Below, one piece after another: positions 9,391 through 18,520 of a stretch of 64,000 bases of DNA. The number at the start of each line of letters is the position of its first letter. Positions within the stretch are counted from its first letter, which is position 1. This stretch comes from Sporosarcina sp. D27 (GTDB lineage: Bacteria; Bacillota; Bacilli; Bacillales_A; Planococcaceae), in NCBI RefSeq assembly GCF_000586555.1, contig NZ_AZUC01000045.1, positions 160,780 to 224,779 on the forward strand, read 5' to 3'. Both the position numbers and the translations under genes were made by a program. Below the pieces are notes generated by a model. It saw only the letters and a program-made list of their open reading frames with translations. It was not told the DNA's origin and made no database searches.

Positions 9391-10227
9391 ATGAAAGAGA
9401 CGTGGAAAAGGTTTAGACAAAATCGGTTCGCATTTGTTGGCTTCTTGTTCATTTTTCTCGTCCTGGTTGTTGCGCTATTTGCTAAGTGGATTGTCCCTTA
9501 TGATCCGTTCGCGATGGATTCTACAAGCTCTCTAGCTTCACCAAATGCACAGCATTGGTTCGGCACAGATCAATTTGGACGTGATATTTTTAGTAGAATT
9601 TTGTATGGTGCTCAAATTTCATTGAAAGTAGGCATCATTGCGGTCGGGTTTTCATTATTCTTCGGTACAATCATTGGGATTGTTGCCGGCTATTTCGGAG
9701 GGAAAATTGATCAGGTACTTTCCCGTATAACGGATGTGCTATTTGCTTTTCCAGATATTCTACTAGCACTTGTTATCATGGCAATATTAGGACCGAGCTT
9801 GACGAACTTGATGATTGCAATCGGGATCGTTTACACACCGATTTTTGCTCGAATTGCGCGAGGAGCTGTTTTGAATATTAGAGATTCCTTGTATATTGAA
9901 GCAGCTAAGTCGATGGGCGTCAGTTCTTTTCATATTATGAGACGTCACGTTCTTCCAAATTCTATTGCGCCGTTAATCGTACAGGTGACGCTTTCCTTCG
10001 CATTTGCCATATTGGCTGAGGCGGCTCTAAGTTTTCTTGGACTGGGTGTCTCGCCGGATACGCCCTCCTGGGGAATTATGTTGAGTGAAGCGAAAGACTG
10101 GATGGAGATTTCATGGTGGACCGCCATTTTCCCTGGTATCGCTATTACCTTAGCGGTGCTAAGTTTTAATATTATGGGAGACGGACTGCGTGATGCGCTT
10201 GATCCGAGGCTGAAAAACGAAAGATAA
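9391..10227 (+). CDS. Peptide ABC transporter permease, DppC/OppC type
   Basis: A 278-residue integral membrane protein with the short cytoplasmic N-terminus KRFRQNRFAFVG, the HWFGTDQFGRDIFSR loop that marks OppC/DppC proteins, and the EAAKSMGVSSFHIMRRHVLPN coupling motif that docks on the ATPases. It forms the membrane channel with the preceding permease, 20 bases upstream. Confidence 0.92.
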   Translation: MKETWKRFRQNRFAFVGFLFIFLVLVVALFAKWIVPYDPFAMDSTSSLASPNAQHWFGTDQFGRDIFSRILYGAQISLKVGIIAVGFSLFFGTIIGIVAGYFGGKIDQVLSRITDVLFAFPDILLALVIMAILGPSLTNLMIAIGIVYTPIFARIARGAVLNIRDSLYIEAAKSMGVSSFHIMRRHVLPNSIAPLIVQVTLSFAFAILAEAALSFLGLGVSPDTPSWGIMLSEAKDWMEISWWTAIFPGIAITLAVLSFNIMGDGLRDALDPRLKNER

Positions 10228-10247
10228 GAAGGAGGTGTCATACCACT

Positions 10248-11237
10248 ATGAATGAGCCGTTACTTGAAGTGAAATCGTTGAAAACATCTTTTCGTACGGA
10301 TATGGGAACTGTAAAAGCTGTAGATGACATCTCTTTCACCATACATCGTGGTCAAATTCTCGGTATTGTAGGGGAATCTGGATCTGGAAAAAGCATCACT
10401 TCACAATCTATTTTAAGGTTAGTGGGACATAAGAAGAGCGAAAGCGTAACCGGAGAAATCTATTTTGAAGGGCAAGATTTGCTGAGTCTGAAGGAACGGC
10501 AAATGCAACGGATTAGGGGAAAAGACATTAGTTTAATCGCACAAGACCCCATGACCTCTCTCAATCCCGTGTACACTGTGGGCAATCAAATAGCTGAAGT
10601 TCCATTAATTCATGAACAAATGTCGAAGACAAGTGCTTGGAAAAAAGCGATTGAGATGATTACAAGAGTCGGTATCCCTTCGTCAGAATTGAGAGCCAAG
10701 CAATACCCTCATCAATTCAGTGGAGGAATGAGACAGCGGGGCGTCATTGCAATGGCATTGGCTGGAAACCCAAAACTCTTAATAGCGGACGAACCCACAA
10801 CAGCATTAGACGTAACAATACAATCACAAATATTAGAACTTATTCGAGATTTACGGGACGAAACGGGTGCAGGTGTCATGCTAATTACGCATGATTTAGG
10901 TGTTGTTGCGGAAATCTGTGATCATGTAGCCGTTATGTATGCGGGAAAAATTGTTGAGAAGGCCAGTGTAGCAGAGCTATTCTCAAATCCAAAACACCCA
11001 TATACAAAAGGATTACTCGCATCACTCCCCAAACTGGGGAATAAAGAGCGGTTAAAACCTATCCTTGGTCAACCACCAAACTTACACAATTTGTCTAGTG
11101 GCTGTGCATTCGCAGATCGTTGCCCGTTCGTAATGGAAAAATGTCGAGAAGTTCAACCACTATTACAGGCTGACAAAAAAGGACATCAAGCGGCATGTTA
11201 CCTATATGAAGAGGAGGTAAGACATGCAAACGACTAA
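10248..11237 (+). CDS. Peptide ABC transporter ATPase, DppD/OppD type
   Basis: A 329-residue nucleotide-binding subunit with Walker A GESGSGKS, signature FSGGMRQR, Walker B LLIADEPTTALD and the switch histidine in LITHDLG. Its C-terminal extension carries the Cys-rich CAFADRCPFVMEKC motif typical of peptide-importer ATPases, which often binds an iron-sulfur cluster. A strong AAGGAGGTG ribosome site precedes the ATG. It works as a heterodimer with the next gene, which it overlaps by 14 bases. Confidence 0.92.
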   Translation: MNEPLLEVKSLKTSFRTDMGTVKAVDDISFTIHRGQILGIVGESGSGKSITSQSILRLVGHKKSESVTGEIYFEGQDLLSLKERQMQRIRGKDISLIAQDPMTSLNPVYTVGNQIAEVPLIHEQMSKTSAWKKAIEMITRVGIPSSELRAKQYPHQFSGGMRQRGVIAMALAGNPKLLIADEPTTALDVTIQSQILELIRDLRDETGAGVMLITHDLGVVAEICDHVAVMYAGKIVEKASVAELFSNPKHPYTKGLLASLPKLGNKERLKPILGQPPNLHNLSSGCAFADRCPFVMEKCREVQPLLQADKKGHQAACYLYEEEVRHAND

Positions 11238-12204
11238 ACAAGAACTTGTGCGAGTGGAAAATTTATCGAAACAATTTTCGATGGGAAGCTCCTTTTTGAG
11301 TAAAAAGAAGCAATCCATTCGTGCTGTAGAGGATCTTTCGTTTTCAATTTATAAAGGAGAAACACTTGGTATTGTAGGTGAATCTGGATGTGGGAAATCG
11401 ACGACTGGTCGACTACTTTTAAGGCTGTTGGAAGCAACGTCTGGTTCAGTGCACTTCGAAGGAGAAGATATAACGAGTTTCTCCAAAGAACAGCTACGTG
11501 CAAAACGTAAAGACTTTCAAATGATTTTTCAAGATCCATACGCTTCATTGAATCCAAGAATGACAGTGGAAGATCTAATCAGTGAACCCTTGGTTACATA
11601 TAAGGTACCGAATAGAAAAGAAAGAGTTTTAGAACTGATTGATGCGGTGGGGATTTCAAAAGATTATTTAAATCGGTATCCCCACGAGTTTTCAGGCGGG
11701 CAGCGGCAACGTATCGGCATTGCACGTTCTCTAGCGCTGAATCCGAAGTTTATCATTGCAGATGAACCTGTTGCCGCCTTGGATGTTTCGATTCAAGCAC
11801 AAATTATTAACTTGATGAAAGATTTGCAAGATGAGTATGATTTAACCTACTTGTTTATCGCCCACGATTTAAGTGTTGTGGAGTATATTAGCGACCGAAT
11901 TGCTGTTATGTATTTGGGAAATATTGTTGAGTTAACAGTAAGTGAGAAGCTGTATATGAGGCCATTACATCCATACACACAAGCACTCATATCTGCAATA
12001 CCAGTTCCAGATCCCTCATTAAAAAGGGAAAGTGTCAAATTGAGTGGAGAACTACCAAGTCCCATGAATCCTCCAACAGGGTGTAAATTTCACACACGTT
12101 GCCCTCTTGCAAAAGACATCTGTAAGCAAGTTGTCCCACAATTGAAAGAAGTTGAACCAGAACATTTCGTAGCATGTCACGTAGTAGAGGAGAATTTAGT
12201 ATGA
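11224..12204 (+). CDS. Peptide ABC transporter ATPase, DppF/OppF type
   Basis: A 326-residue second ATPase with Walker A GESGCGKST, signature FSGGQRQR, Walker B FIIADEPVAALD and a C-terminal CKFHTRCPLAKDIC cluster. The ATG at 11224 has GAGGAGG seven bases upstream inside the end of the previous gene, so the pair is translationally coupled. Its stop overlaps the start of the DUF1028 gene in an ATGA junction. Confidence 0.92.
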   Translation: MQTTKQELVRVENLSKQFSMGSSFLSKKKQSIRAVEDLSFSIYKGETLGIVGESGCGKSTTGRLLLRLLEATSGSVHFEGEDITSFSKEQLRAKRKDFQMIFQDPYASLNPRMTVEDLISEPLVTYKVPNRKERVLELIDAVGISKDYLNRYPHEFSGGQRQRIGIARSLALNPKFIIADEPVAALDVSIQAQIINLMKDLQDEYDLTYLFIAHDLSVVEYISDRIAVMYLGNIVELTVSEKLYMRPLHPYTQALISAIPVPDPSLKRESVKLSGELPSPMNPPTGCKFHTRCPLAKDICKQVVPQLKEVEPEHFVACHVVEENLV

Positions 12205-12860
12205 CGTATTCAATTATCGCAAGATGTCCTGAAACTGGGAATTTCGGCGCCGCCATTGCTTCTTGTTTCCCAGCTGTCGGAGCACATTCCCCTGCTATTA
12301 GAGCAAATGTTGGTATCATTGCTACACAAGGATGGGTGAATCCAGCTTTAGGTTTAAGAGGGATGCACTATTTAAAAGAGGGACAGACGGCAAACGAAAC
12401 GTTAAATACATTGCTCCACAGTGATCCCGGCAGAGAGTTAAGACAGCTTGCGATTGTAGATAGATTCGGCAATAGTGCAGTCTATACTGGAATTGAAAAT
12501 GATGAGGAAAAAGGACATATTATAGGAAAACAATATGCCATACTAGGAAATTTGTTAGCTCATAAAGATATTCTTGAAGGCATGGAAGAAGCATTTTTAA
12601 AAACAGAAGGTAAATTAGAAGACAAACTAATTGCATCGTTGAAAGTTGGAGACAGTTTAGGTGGGGATCGACGAGGGAAACAATCAGCCATTCTCAAAGT
12701 GGAAGCTGTTGAAGGGTATCCTTATGTAGACTTCCGAGTGGATGATGAAGATGAGCCAGTTTTAAAATTAGAAAGTATTTATAAGAAAAATAAACACGTC
12801 TTAATAGATCGATACGATGAATGGATTGAGTCCATCGAGGTTGGGGTTCGACTAAAGTAA
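12201..12860 (+). CDS. DUF1028 domain protein (putative Ntn-type hydrolase)
   Basis: A 219-residue DUF1028 protein with the family hallmarks TYSIIARCPETGNFG at the start and GIIATQGWVNP after it. DUF1028 has been proposed to be an Ntn-hydrolase-like fold; Thr2, exposed if Met1 is removed, is a possible nucleophile. The frame extends to 12174 but the ATG at 12201 has AGAGGAGA upstream and overlaps the ATPase stop by four bases, so it is co-translated with the importer. This points to a job in cleaving the imported compound. Activity is inferred. Confidence 0.8.
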   Translation: MTYSIIARCPETGNFGAAIASCFPAVGAHSPAIRANVGIIATQGWVNPALGLRGMHYLKEGQTANETLNTLLHSDPGRELRQLAIVDRFGNSAVYTGIENDEEKGHIIGKQYAILGNLLAHKDILEGMEEAFLKTEGKLEDKLIASLKVGDSLGGDRRGKQSAILKVEAVEGYPYVDFRVDDEDEPVLKLESIYKKNKHVLIDRYDEWIESIEVGVRLK

Positions 12861-12884
12861 ATTCGTAAGAGCGGAGGATCCAAG

Positions 12885-14699
12885 ATGAACAAAACATACT
12901 CACTGATGACAGATAGTAGATTATACAAAGTTCTATCCTCTGCCGTTTCGAAAATAATGGACGCTGTAGGTAATGAAGATTTTGAACAAAGTATCGTAAA
13001 TGAGATTCTACATGTCATACCTCAACTTGACGTAGGATTTTTACTGATTTTCAACGACAAGACGCAAAAGCTTATTGTTAAGCACGCAGTTGGTTACGAT
13101 AAGGAAAACTATCGTAAAACACAACTCACTTCAGGTGAAGGCATTTCCGGTGAAGTATTTGGTACTGGAGAACCGATGTTTTTGACAACACAACAAGACA
13201 TCACTCTCGCAATGCGTTCCATGAGCCCTATAAATCTTTCACACTATTTGCATTCAACAACCAAAGCAGATTACCCACAACAAACAATCGCTATTCCTTT
13301 AAAAGATACAGAAGGTACACTAGGCGTGATCACTCTAAGTAGCCATGATAACAACAGTCACTATCCCTCGAATTTCATGGATATTCTCCATTCGTTCACA
13401 CCTATGATTTCGTTAGCTTATCGGCATCATGTATTGAAAAAGAAAGAAGTCGCTCTCGAAAAAGAGCTCTTACTAACAGCAAAGGCTTTAAGGAAAGAGC
13501 ATGATCAGCAACAGAAAACAGCAGATTTATATAATGAACTGACAACATTAAGTAATCAAAATAAGGGCATTCAAACAATGATGTTGGCATTTCAACACTA
13601 TATAACGGCTCCCATCTCCCTATACGATGAGCTATTCAATCGTATAGCCGATGTGAACCAGGCTCCAACTTTACTTCCACCTGGATTCATTTCAACCAAA
13701 GAGGTACAGTATGTTATTTCCATGAAGAAGTGGCAGGTTTATAACCAGACAGATGAAACATCGATAATTATTATCCCTATCGTCGGTTCTAATTCAGTTA
13801 TCGGGTTTTTATTGACCTATATTGAAAAAGAGAAATTTCATCATGTCGATCGGATGTTGCTGGAATATGGCTCTTCCTTAATATCATTAGAAATGATGAA
13901 GCAACAATCTATATTAGAAGCACAGCGAGTCATCTACGGTGATTTATTTGAAAAAATAATTTTTGGTGCGTCTGACAGTCAATTAGATCAACAAGCGAAA
14001 AATTTGGGATTTCAACCTGAAGATTTTTATGTTGCTTTGATTTGCAGTGAAATAGAACATAATTCAAAAAAAGATAACCGGTTTGAAAGAGAAAAGTGGA
14101 TGAGATGGATTGAGGAGGCACTAAAACTTTATAAAATTAAGGGCATAGTCACTCAAAGAGGAGACCAAGTCATTGCCTTTCTGTCATTCCCTGAAGTAGA
14201 AGGAAAAATAAGCGCTCGAAAAGCTCTGACGAATTTTACCGAGTATCTGAACAAAGTAAATTTTCCTGTCTATATTGGATTGGGAAGAATGTATGAAAGT
14301 TTTCATGATATTCGAAAGTCATATGGAGATGCAGAGAAAAGTTTACTACTACTGAAAAAAAGGAAAAATAGACGCGTACATAAGTTTTCCGATGGCGGCA
14401 TCTATCGAATATTACTAGATTTCGACAACAAAGAACTAGAAACTTTTTTAGAGGATCATTTAGGAGCGTTACTTGACTACGAAAATAAAAAGAACGGAGA
14501 TTTACTCGAAACGCTTATTGTATATGTAGAGAATAACAGAAATTTGAAGAACACAATAGATGCGTTAACTATCCACCAAAACACTCTCTATTATCGAGTT
14601 AAGCGAATCGAAGAAATTCTTGATATTTCATTAGCCAATCCAGAGCAGTGGTTTGATATCCAGCTCGCATGTAAAATTTATGAGTATGTGTATTTATGA
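12885..14699 (+). CDS. GAF-domain PucR/CdaR-family transcriptional regulator
   Basis: A 604-residue regulator. Residues about 25-165 are a GAF sensor domain (GEGISGEVFGTGEP, then GVITLSS), followed by a coiled-coil stretch rich in Lys/Glu (185-225), a middle domain, and a C-terminal PucR-type helix-turn-helix (DALTIHQNTLYYRVKRIEEIL near 565-585). Such proteins activate purine, sugar-acid or amino-acid catabolic genes on binding a metabolite. It follows the DUF1028 gene by 24 bases, so it is probably made from the operon it controls. Confidence 0.82.
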   Translation: MNKTYSLMTDSRLYKVLSSAVSKIMDAVGNEDFEQSIVNEILHVIPQLDVGFLLIFNDKTQKLIVKHAVGYDKENYRKTQLTSGEGISGEVFGTGEPMFLTTQQDITLAMRSMSPINLSHYLHSTTKADYPQQTIAIPLKDTEGTLGVITLSSHDNNSHYPSNFMDILHSFTPMISLAYRHHVLKKKEVALEKELLLTAKALRKEHDQQQKTADLYNELTTLSNQNKGIQTMMLAFQHYITAPISLYDELFNRIADVNQAPTLLPPGFISTKEVQYVISMKKWQVYNQTDETSIIIIPIVGSNSVIGFLLTYIEKEKFHHVDRMLLEYGSSLISLEMMKQQSILEAQRVIYGDLFEKIIFGASDSQLDQQAKNLGFQPEDFYVALICSEIEHNSKKDNRFEREKWMRWIEEALKLYKIKGIVTQRGDQVIAFLSFPEVEGKISARKALTNFTEYLNKVNFPVYIGLGRMYESFHDIRKSYGDAEKSLLLLKKRKNRRVHKFSDGGIYRILLDFDNKELETFLEDHLGALLDYENKKNGDLLETLIVYVENNRNLKNTIDALTIHQNTLYYRVKRIEEILDISLANPEQWFDIQLACKIYEYVYL

Positions 14700-14773
14700 G
14701 TTCCTGTTTTTGTTGAATAACTTTTATTTTATAGAATGCTTTGCTAGTTACCAGTATTGATTTTTAAAAATAG

Positions 14774-14809
14774 GTGGCAGAGGTGACGCTTGCTGTAACC
14801 AACTGCCAC
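14774..14809. other. Imperfect hairpin downstream of the PucR gene
   Basis: A 7-bp GTGGCAG/CTGCCAC stem encloses a weaker inner stem and is followed by TTTG. It may terminate the plus-strand operon, or be a terminator remnant next to the repeat at 14848. Nothing else is visible in 14700-14847 apart from a palindrome-like stretch at 14831-14850. Confidence 0.35.
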
Positions 14810-14847
14810 TTTGTTACGATGTATACTATTTAATGGGCTTGCCCGCA

Positions 14848-14865
14848 TTATTTGTGGTACGGTTC
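14848..14865 (-). repeat. rlmH 3'-end direct repeat, copy 1 (att-like)
   Basis: On the minus strand this reads GAACCGTACCACAAATAA, 15 of 18 identical to the last 18 bases of rlmH (24215-24232), in the same orientation. It would encode EPYHK-stop. Similarity on the upstream side ends at the preceding GGA codon. A GC-rich palindrome (14831-14850) follows the stop on the minus strand, as a terminator would follow rlmH. An imperfect inverted repeat (14878-14891, TAAGTAC core) lies 12 bases to the right. Confidence 0.7.
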
Positions 14866-14938
14866 TCCGTAACTAGTCTAAGTACGGTACTATTTTAATA
14901 TTTGCGCTACATTCTAACTTGTAATCGGCAATGCCTAT

Positions 14939-16714
14939 TTAAATTTCCCTAGTTTCTTCTCTTAGCCATACTCTCTCTTCTTCATTTAAATAAGGAGCTA
15001 GCTTTCTGTATACCTCTTGGTGATAACTGTTTAACCATTGCTTTTCATTCTCTGTTAACATATCTTTATTGATACCGGCTAGATCAATAGGGCAATACGT
15101 GATTTCTTCAAACCTCATAAATTGACCAAACTCCGTTTTCTCGTCTTCAACTACTACCATCATATTTTCAATTCTAATCCCATGTTTGCCTTCAAGGTAT
15201 ATTCCCGGTTCATTCGTAATAATCATGCCTTTTTCTAAAATTACATGATTACTATTCCTAATGCTCTGTGGTCCTTCATGAACATTCAAGAAAAATCCTA
15301 CCCCATGTCCTGTCCCACATTTATAATCCAAACCATGCTGCCAAATTGGTTGTCTTGCTAAAACATCTAAATTAGAGCCTGTTGTTCCGTATAAATATTT
15401 TACTGCGCTTAATGCAATAAATCCTTTTAACACCAAAGTATAATCTCTTTTTTGTTCATCAGTAAGTTGTCCTAAAACAATTGTTCTTGTAATATCTGTT
15501 GTTCCATCATAATACTGTCCACCAGAATCAATTAAAAATAGGCCTTCATTTTTAAGAGTAAATTGCGTTTCTTTATTAGCTTTATAATGCATCATCGCAG
15601 CATGTTCTTTATAACCTGCTATCGTATCAAAGCTAGGTCCAACAAATCCTTCCTGCTCTCTTCTGAAATCTTCTAATCTTTCTTCCGCCGTAATCTCTGT
15701 AATTTCCTCCTTGTCTACAGAATCTTTTAGCCATTTGATAAATTTCACCACGGCTAAACCGTCTTTTATTTCACACCATTTTAAATTTTTTATCTCCACT
15801 TCATTTTTAATAGCTTTTAAATCAGTTGTGATGTCAGAACTCTCCATTTTCGTCGCATTACTGTTTATGGCATTATATAATCTGATATTTGTCTTATTCG
15901 GATCGTAAATAACGGCAGCTTCGTCTGCTAGTTTTTCTAGGAATGTTTGAATTTCATCATACGCTTTTAACTGAATACCCTCAGTCTCTAGCTCTAATTT
16001 CACCGCAGAAGGAACCTTGCATGAATCAATAAATAAGTAACATTGATGTTCTGCTACGATTACATTCGCTATTGCAACTGGATTGTTAGGCACATCAGCC
16101 CCTCTAATATTCAACAGCCATGCAATATCATCAAGGGAAGTTACGATATAGAAATTGGCTCCTTTATTTTTCATTTCTTCTCTTACTTCATTTAATTTTT
16201 CTACGCGCGATTTGCCTGCATATTTTACTTCATGAGTAAAAATCGGTCCTTTAGGAATCTCCGGTCTATCTTCCCACAGGTCATTAATTAAATCTTGATT
16301 CATTTTTAATAAGATACTCTTTGCTTGTATATCCTGCTCCATCCTTTTAACCAAGCTAGTTGAGAAAACATTGCCATCAAAACCAATCGTACTTCCTTCT
16401 TTAAGAACATCCGCTAGCCATTCTGAATAAAACGGGACCCCTGGATCTGCCATTCTGAATAATCTGATTCCTGAGTTTTCAAGCTGCTTTTCCGCTTGAA
16501 TATAATATCTGCCATCTGTCCATAACCCAGCATCCTTTAATGTAATCACGACAGTACCAGCAGATCCAGTAAATCCTGATATCCATTCTCTACCTTTCCA
16601 ATGCTCTGCTACATATTCACTCTGATGTGCATCAAAACTTGGAATTATATAAGCATCCATTTGATTTTCTTTCATTAGCTGTCTTAACTTTTCAACCCTA
16701 TCTCTGATATTCAT
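14939..16714 (-). CDS. M24 family Xaa-Pro aminopeptidase
   Basis: A 591-residue three-domain aminopeptidase P of the long type seen also in eukaryotes: two creatinase-like N-terminal domains (about 1-300) and a pita-bread catalytic domain. The dinuclear metal ligands are visible: Asp in LIDSGG, Asp in TTDITRT, His in GTGHGVG, Glu in TNEPGIY and Glu in RIENM. It should remove N-terminal residues that precede proline, in the cytoplasm. The ATG at 16714 follows GGAGG eight bases upstream; the frame extends 36 codons further without a ribosome site. It lies immediately inside the copy-1 repeat. Confidence 0.88.
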   Translation of the reverse strand: MNIRDRVEKLRQLMKENQMDAYIIPSFDAHQSEYVAEHWKGREWISGFTGSAGTVVITLKDAGLWTDGRYYIQAEKQLENSGIRLFRMADPGVPFYSEWLADVLKEGSTIGFDGNVFSTSLVKRMEQDIQAKSILLKMNQDLINDLWEDRPEIPKGPIFTHEVKYAGKSRVEKLNEVREEMKNKGANFYIVTSLDDIAWLLNIRGADVPNNPVAIANVIVAEHQCYLFIDSCKVPSAVKLELETEGIQLKAYDEIQTFLEKLADEAAVIYDPNKTNIRLYNAINSNATKMESSDITTDLKAIKNEVEIKNLKWCEIKDGLAVVKFIKWLKDSVDKEEITEITAEERLEDFRREQEGFVGPSFDTIAGYKEHAAMMHYKANKETQFTLKNEGLFLIDSGGQYYDGTTDITRTIVLGQLTDEQKRDYTLVLKGFIALSAVKYLYGTTGSNLDVLARQPIWQHGLDYKCGTGHGVGFFLNVHEGPQSIRNSNHVILEKGMIITNEPGIYLEGKHGIRIENMMVVVEDEKTEFGQFMRFEEITYCPIDLAGINKDMLTENEKQWLNSYHQEVYRKLAPYLNEEERVWLREETREI

Positions 16715-17033
16715 TACTAATACCTCCATTTTCATTAAACTAAATTCATTAATTTCACTGTCATATAGCCATGCAGTTAGTACTATACTAATTATTCCGC
16801 CAGCATTGCAAAGTATAGACACATATTCATTTTACCTGAATATATGTCTAGCTGATGATTAAAAATGTAAACACTTGCTCAAAATCATAAGAATAATCGA
16901 GGTTTCATTACTCTTTAAAGAAAAACATTGCCACATCCCATCATTTCACTAAGTAAACGATACCTTTTGCAACATAGAGTTCAAAATTGTGTATTGAACA
17001 GGAACCTAATTTTTGGAATCAATTACCGTCTAT
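16715..17033. other. Intergenic region upstream of the aminopeptidase
   Basis: About 320 bp of AT-rich sequence holding the promoter of the M24 gene. A weak cre-like stretch (ATGTAAACACTTGCT, two mismatches) occurs near 16865. No gene is supported. Confidence 0.4.
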
Positions 17034-17067
17034 ACAAAAAGACAGACATAAAAAATTATTATGTCTG
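17034..17067 (-). terminator. Terminator of the C39-type lipoprotein gene
   Basis: A perfect 9-bp stem (17043-17051 with 17059-17067) with a 7-nt AT loop, followed on the minus strand by a TCTTTTTG tract, 17 bases after the stop codon. Confidence 0.7.
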
Positions 17068-17084
17068 CCTCATATAATATTATT

Positions 17085-18062
17085 TTATTTATTAAAATCT
17101 ACAACGATAAACGGTTGTAATTGGAATGGTTTAGGTGCGATATTTCGGTCATTCCATTGCGCGAACCAGCGCTCTAATGGATAGAAGAAATATCCATCTT
17201 GCCAATGATCTGATGTATCATATGGGTCAGCAAAAATTAGCATATCATCACCGATACCCGTTGTACCGTTGTTATCATAGCCAATAATTGATTGCCAATG
17301 ACCATCCCAGTCCGTCCACTCAACCATGATTGGACGATTATTTTCTAAATGATCTGTTAACCATTTTATGAAATAGCTGTCTTTGGCATCTGTTACCCAA
17401 GCCTCTGTTGTCTCACTATTTTCAGAAGCATACAAGCTATTCCAAGAGAATGTTGCTGGTAGGTTCCCTACGTTATTACCTGTTGCCCCAGAATTATCCT
17501 GGATTAAATCCGCATCTGTGTAATCTGCACGGTAACTTGTTTCTACTACTTCAAAACCTTCAATACTTGTGAAAAAGTTATATAGTTGAGAAACATCTGC
17601 ACCATATTCATGAAAGTTATTCGCAGATCCAGGTAATGCACCTTCTACATCTAGATCAGTCATTGCTTTCATTTGAATAGCAATATCCATTTCTGTCATT
17701 TTATCGTAACCGAAATGATTCGCCACCATCAATGCTGTCGTTGGGCCACAAGACCATTCCGTTGTTTGCTGCATCGTTTGGTAGTTTTCGATAATTGTTA
17801 AATTGTCATCTGATTTTAAATTATAAAAATCAGGTGCTTTATAGTAGCGAGATTCTGTATTATCTCCAGCATTTGCGTATGCATCTGCACCGCCTGCCTC
17901 ATCATAATCGTCACCTTTAATCGGGGTTGGTTTAACTGCCACAGTAGTTTCCGCTGATGTGTTTGTATCTAGTAAAGCCTCCGCATTATCTTTCGTTCCT
18001 TCACCTGAGCATGCCCCCAGTAACATTGCAGATGCTAAAACTGCTGTAAGAATTCTTTTCAT
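17085..18062 (-). CDS. C39-like cysteine peptidase family lipoprotein
   Basis: A 325-residue exported protein. It has a lipoprotein signal with lipobox LGAC (Cys18) and an acidic, low-complexity linker to about residue 85. The rest is a papain-like C39-type domain: catalytic Cys in TEWSCGPTTALM, His in DGHWQSIIGYD and an Asp in IFADPYD. It should sit on the outer face of the membrane and cleave a peptide, or bind one if the activity has been lost. Target unknown. It lies between the copy-1 and copy-2 rlmH repeats together with the aminopeptidase, so the module carries two peptidases. Confidence 0.75.
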   Translation of the reverse strand: MKRILTAVLASAMLLGACSGEGTKDNAEALLDTNTSAETTVAVKPTPIKGDDYDEAGGADAYANAGDNTESRYYKAPDFYNLKSDDNLTIIENYQTMQQTTEWSCGPTTALMVANHFGYDKMTEMDIAIQMKAMTDLDVEGALPGSANNFHEYGADVSQLYNFFTSIEGFEVVETSYRADYTDADLIQDNSGATGNNVGNLPATFSWNSLYASENSETTEAWVTDAKDSYFIKWLTDHLENNRPIMVEWTDWDGHWQSIIGYDNNGTTGIGDDMLIFADPYDTSDHWQDGYFFYPLERWFAQWNDRNIAPKPFQLQPFIVVDFNK

Positions 18063-18250
18063 CTATCACTCCACCTTTTCTTTTTGTTCTATGCTTTTTT
18101 GCACTGGAATTTATTATAACTAAAATGATAAATTTGACAATATATTTTTTTGCGCTTAACAATATTCGTAACAGGGTGAAATTTCAGTTAAAAAAGTAGA
18201 CAATTGAACAATCCCCGAAAATGAAAGATATGAAAATCAAATATAAACTT
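18063..18250. other. Promoter region of the C39-type lipoprotein
   Basis: Very AT-rich spacer (the 585-bp gap 18063-18647 also holds the terminator, repeat and inverted repeat listed separately). It must contain the lipoprotein promoter on the minus strand, but I could not assign -35/-10 boxes with confidence. Confidence 0.4.
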
Positions 18251-18295
18251 AAAACCACCTAAACGCTGTAATTCCAACGTTTTAGGTGGTTTTTT
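18251..18295. terminator. Terminator-like hairpin beside repeat copy 2
   Basis: A stem of 13-14 bp with one bulge (AACCACCTAAA arm and TTTTAGGTGGTT arm) ending in a T tract on the plus strand. Its sequence and its distance to the neighbouring repeat are nearly the same as the rlmH terminator at 24153-24203, so it appears to be a duplicate of it. Confidence 0.75.
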
Positions 18296-18307
18296 CATAA
18301 ACTGTAC

Positions 18308-18325
18308 TTACTTGTGGTACGGGTC
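18308..18325 (-). repeat. rlmH 3'-end direct repeat, copy 2 (att-like)
   Basis: On the minus strand this reads GACCCGTACCACAAGTAA, 15 of 18 identical to the end of rlmH and in the same orientation; it would encode DPYHK-stop. To its left it shares about 60 bp with the region just beyond rlmH, including the ATAAACTGYACTTAC block and the terminator. To its right a 14-bp inverted copy of that block follows after 8 bases. Confidence 0.75.
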
Positions 18326-18333
18326 ACCGAAAT

Positions 18334-18347
18334 GTAAGTGCAGTTTA
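18334..18347. repeat. Left terminal inverted repeat of an SCC-like element
   Basis: GTAAGTGCAGTTTA is the exact reverse complement of 24205-24218, which spans the rlmH stop codon and the bases beyond it. The two would be the inner ends of an element of about 5.9 kb. Confidence 0.6.
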
Positions 18348-18372
18348 GTATTCATCATCTATGTTGGAACCG

Positions 18373-18490
18373 TCACATAAAATTATTCCATTCAATATTA
18401 AATAATACGTCATCTTTCCTGTATTCATTACATGCCTGATCAGCTACTGCATAAGTCCAATAGTACTCTTTGAATTGTTGACTATCTAAA
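18373..18490 (-). pseudogene. Possible gene remnant (C-terminal fragment)
   Basis: On the minus strand a frame without a start codon reads LDSQQFKEYYWTYAVADQAC and on to a stop at 18373. Its residue composition is protein-like and charged, but the frame has no ribosome site and is cut on the 5' side by the MFS terminator. It lies just inside the inverted repeat at 18334. It may be the tail of a gene lost from the element, or chance; the family was not recognised. Confidence 0.25.
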
Positions 18491-18492
18491 GA

Positions 18493-18520
18493 ATAAAAAA
18501 AAGAAGTTAGCGATAACTTC
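18493..18520 (-). terminator. Terminator of the OFA-type MFS gene
   Basis: A 7-bp GAAGTTA/TAACTTC stem with a 4-nt loop, followed on the minus strand by eight T residues. It lies 128 bases past the MFS stop. Confidence 0.6.
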
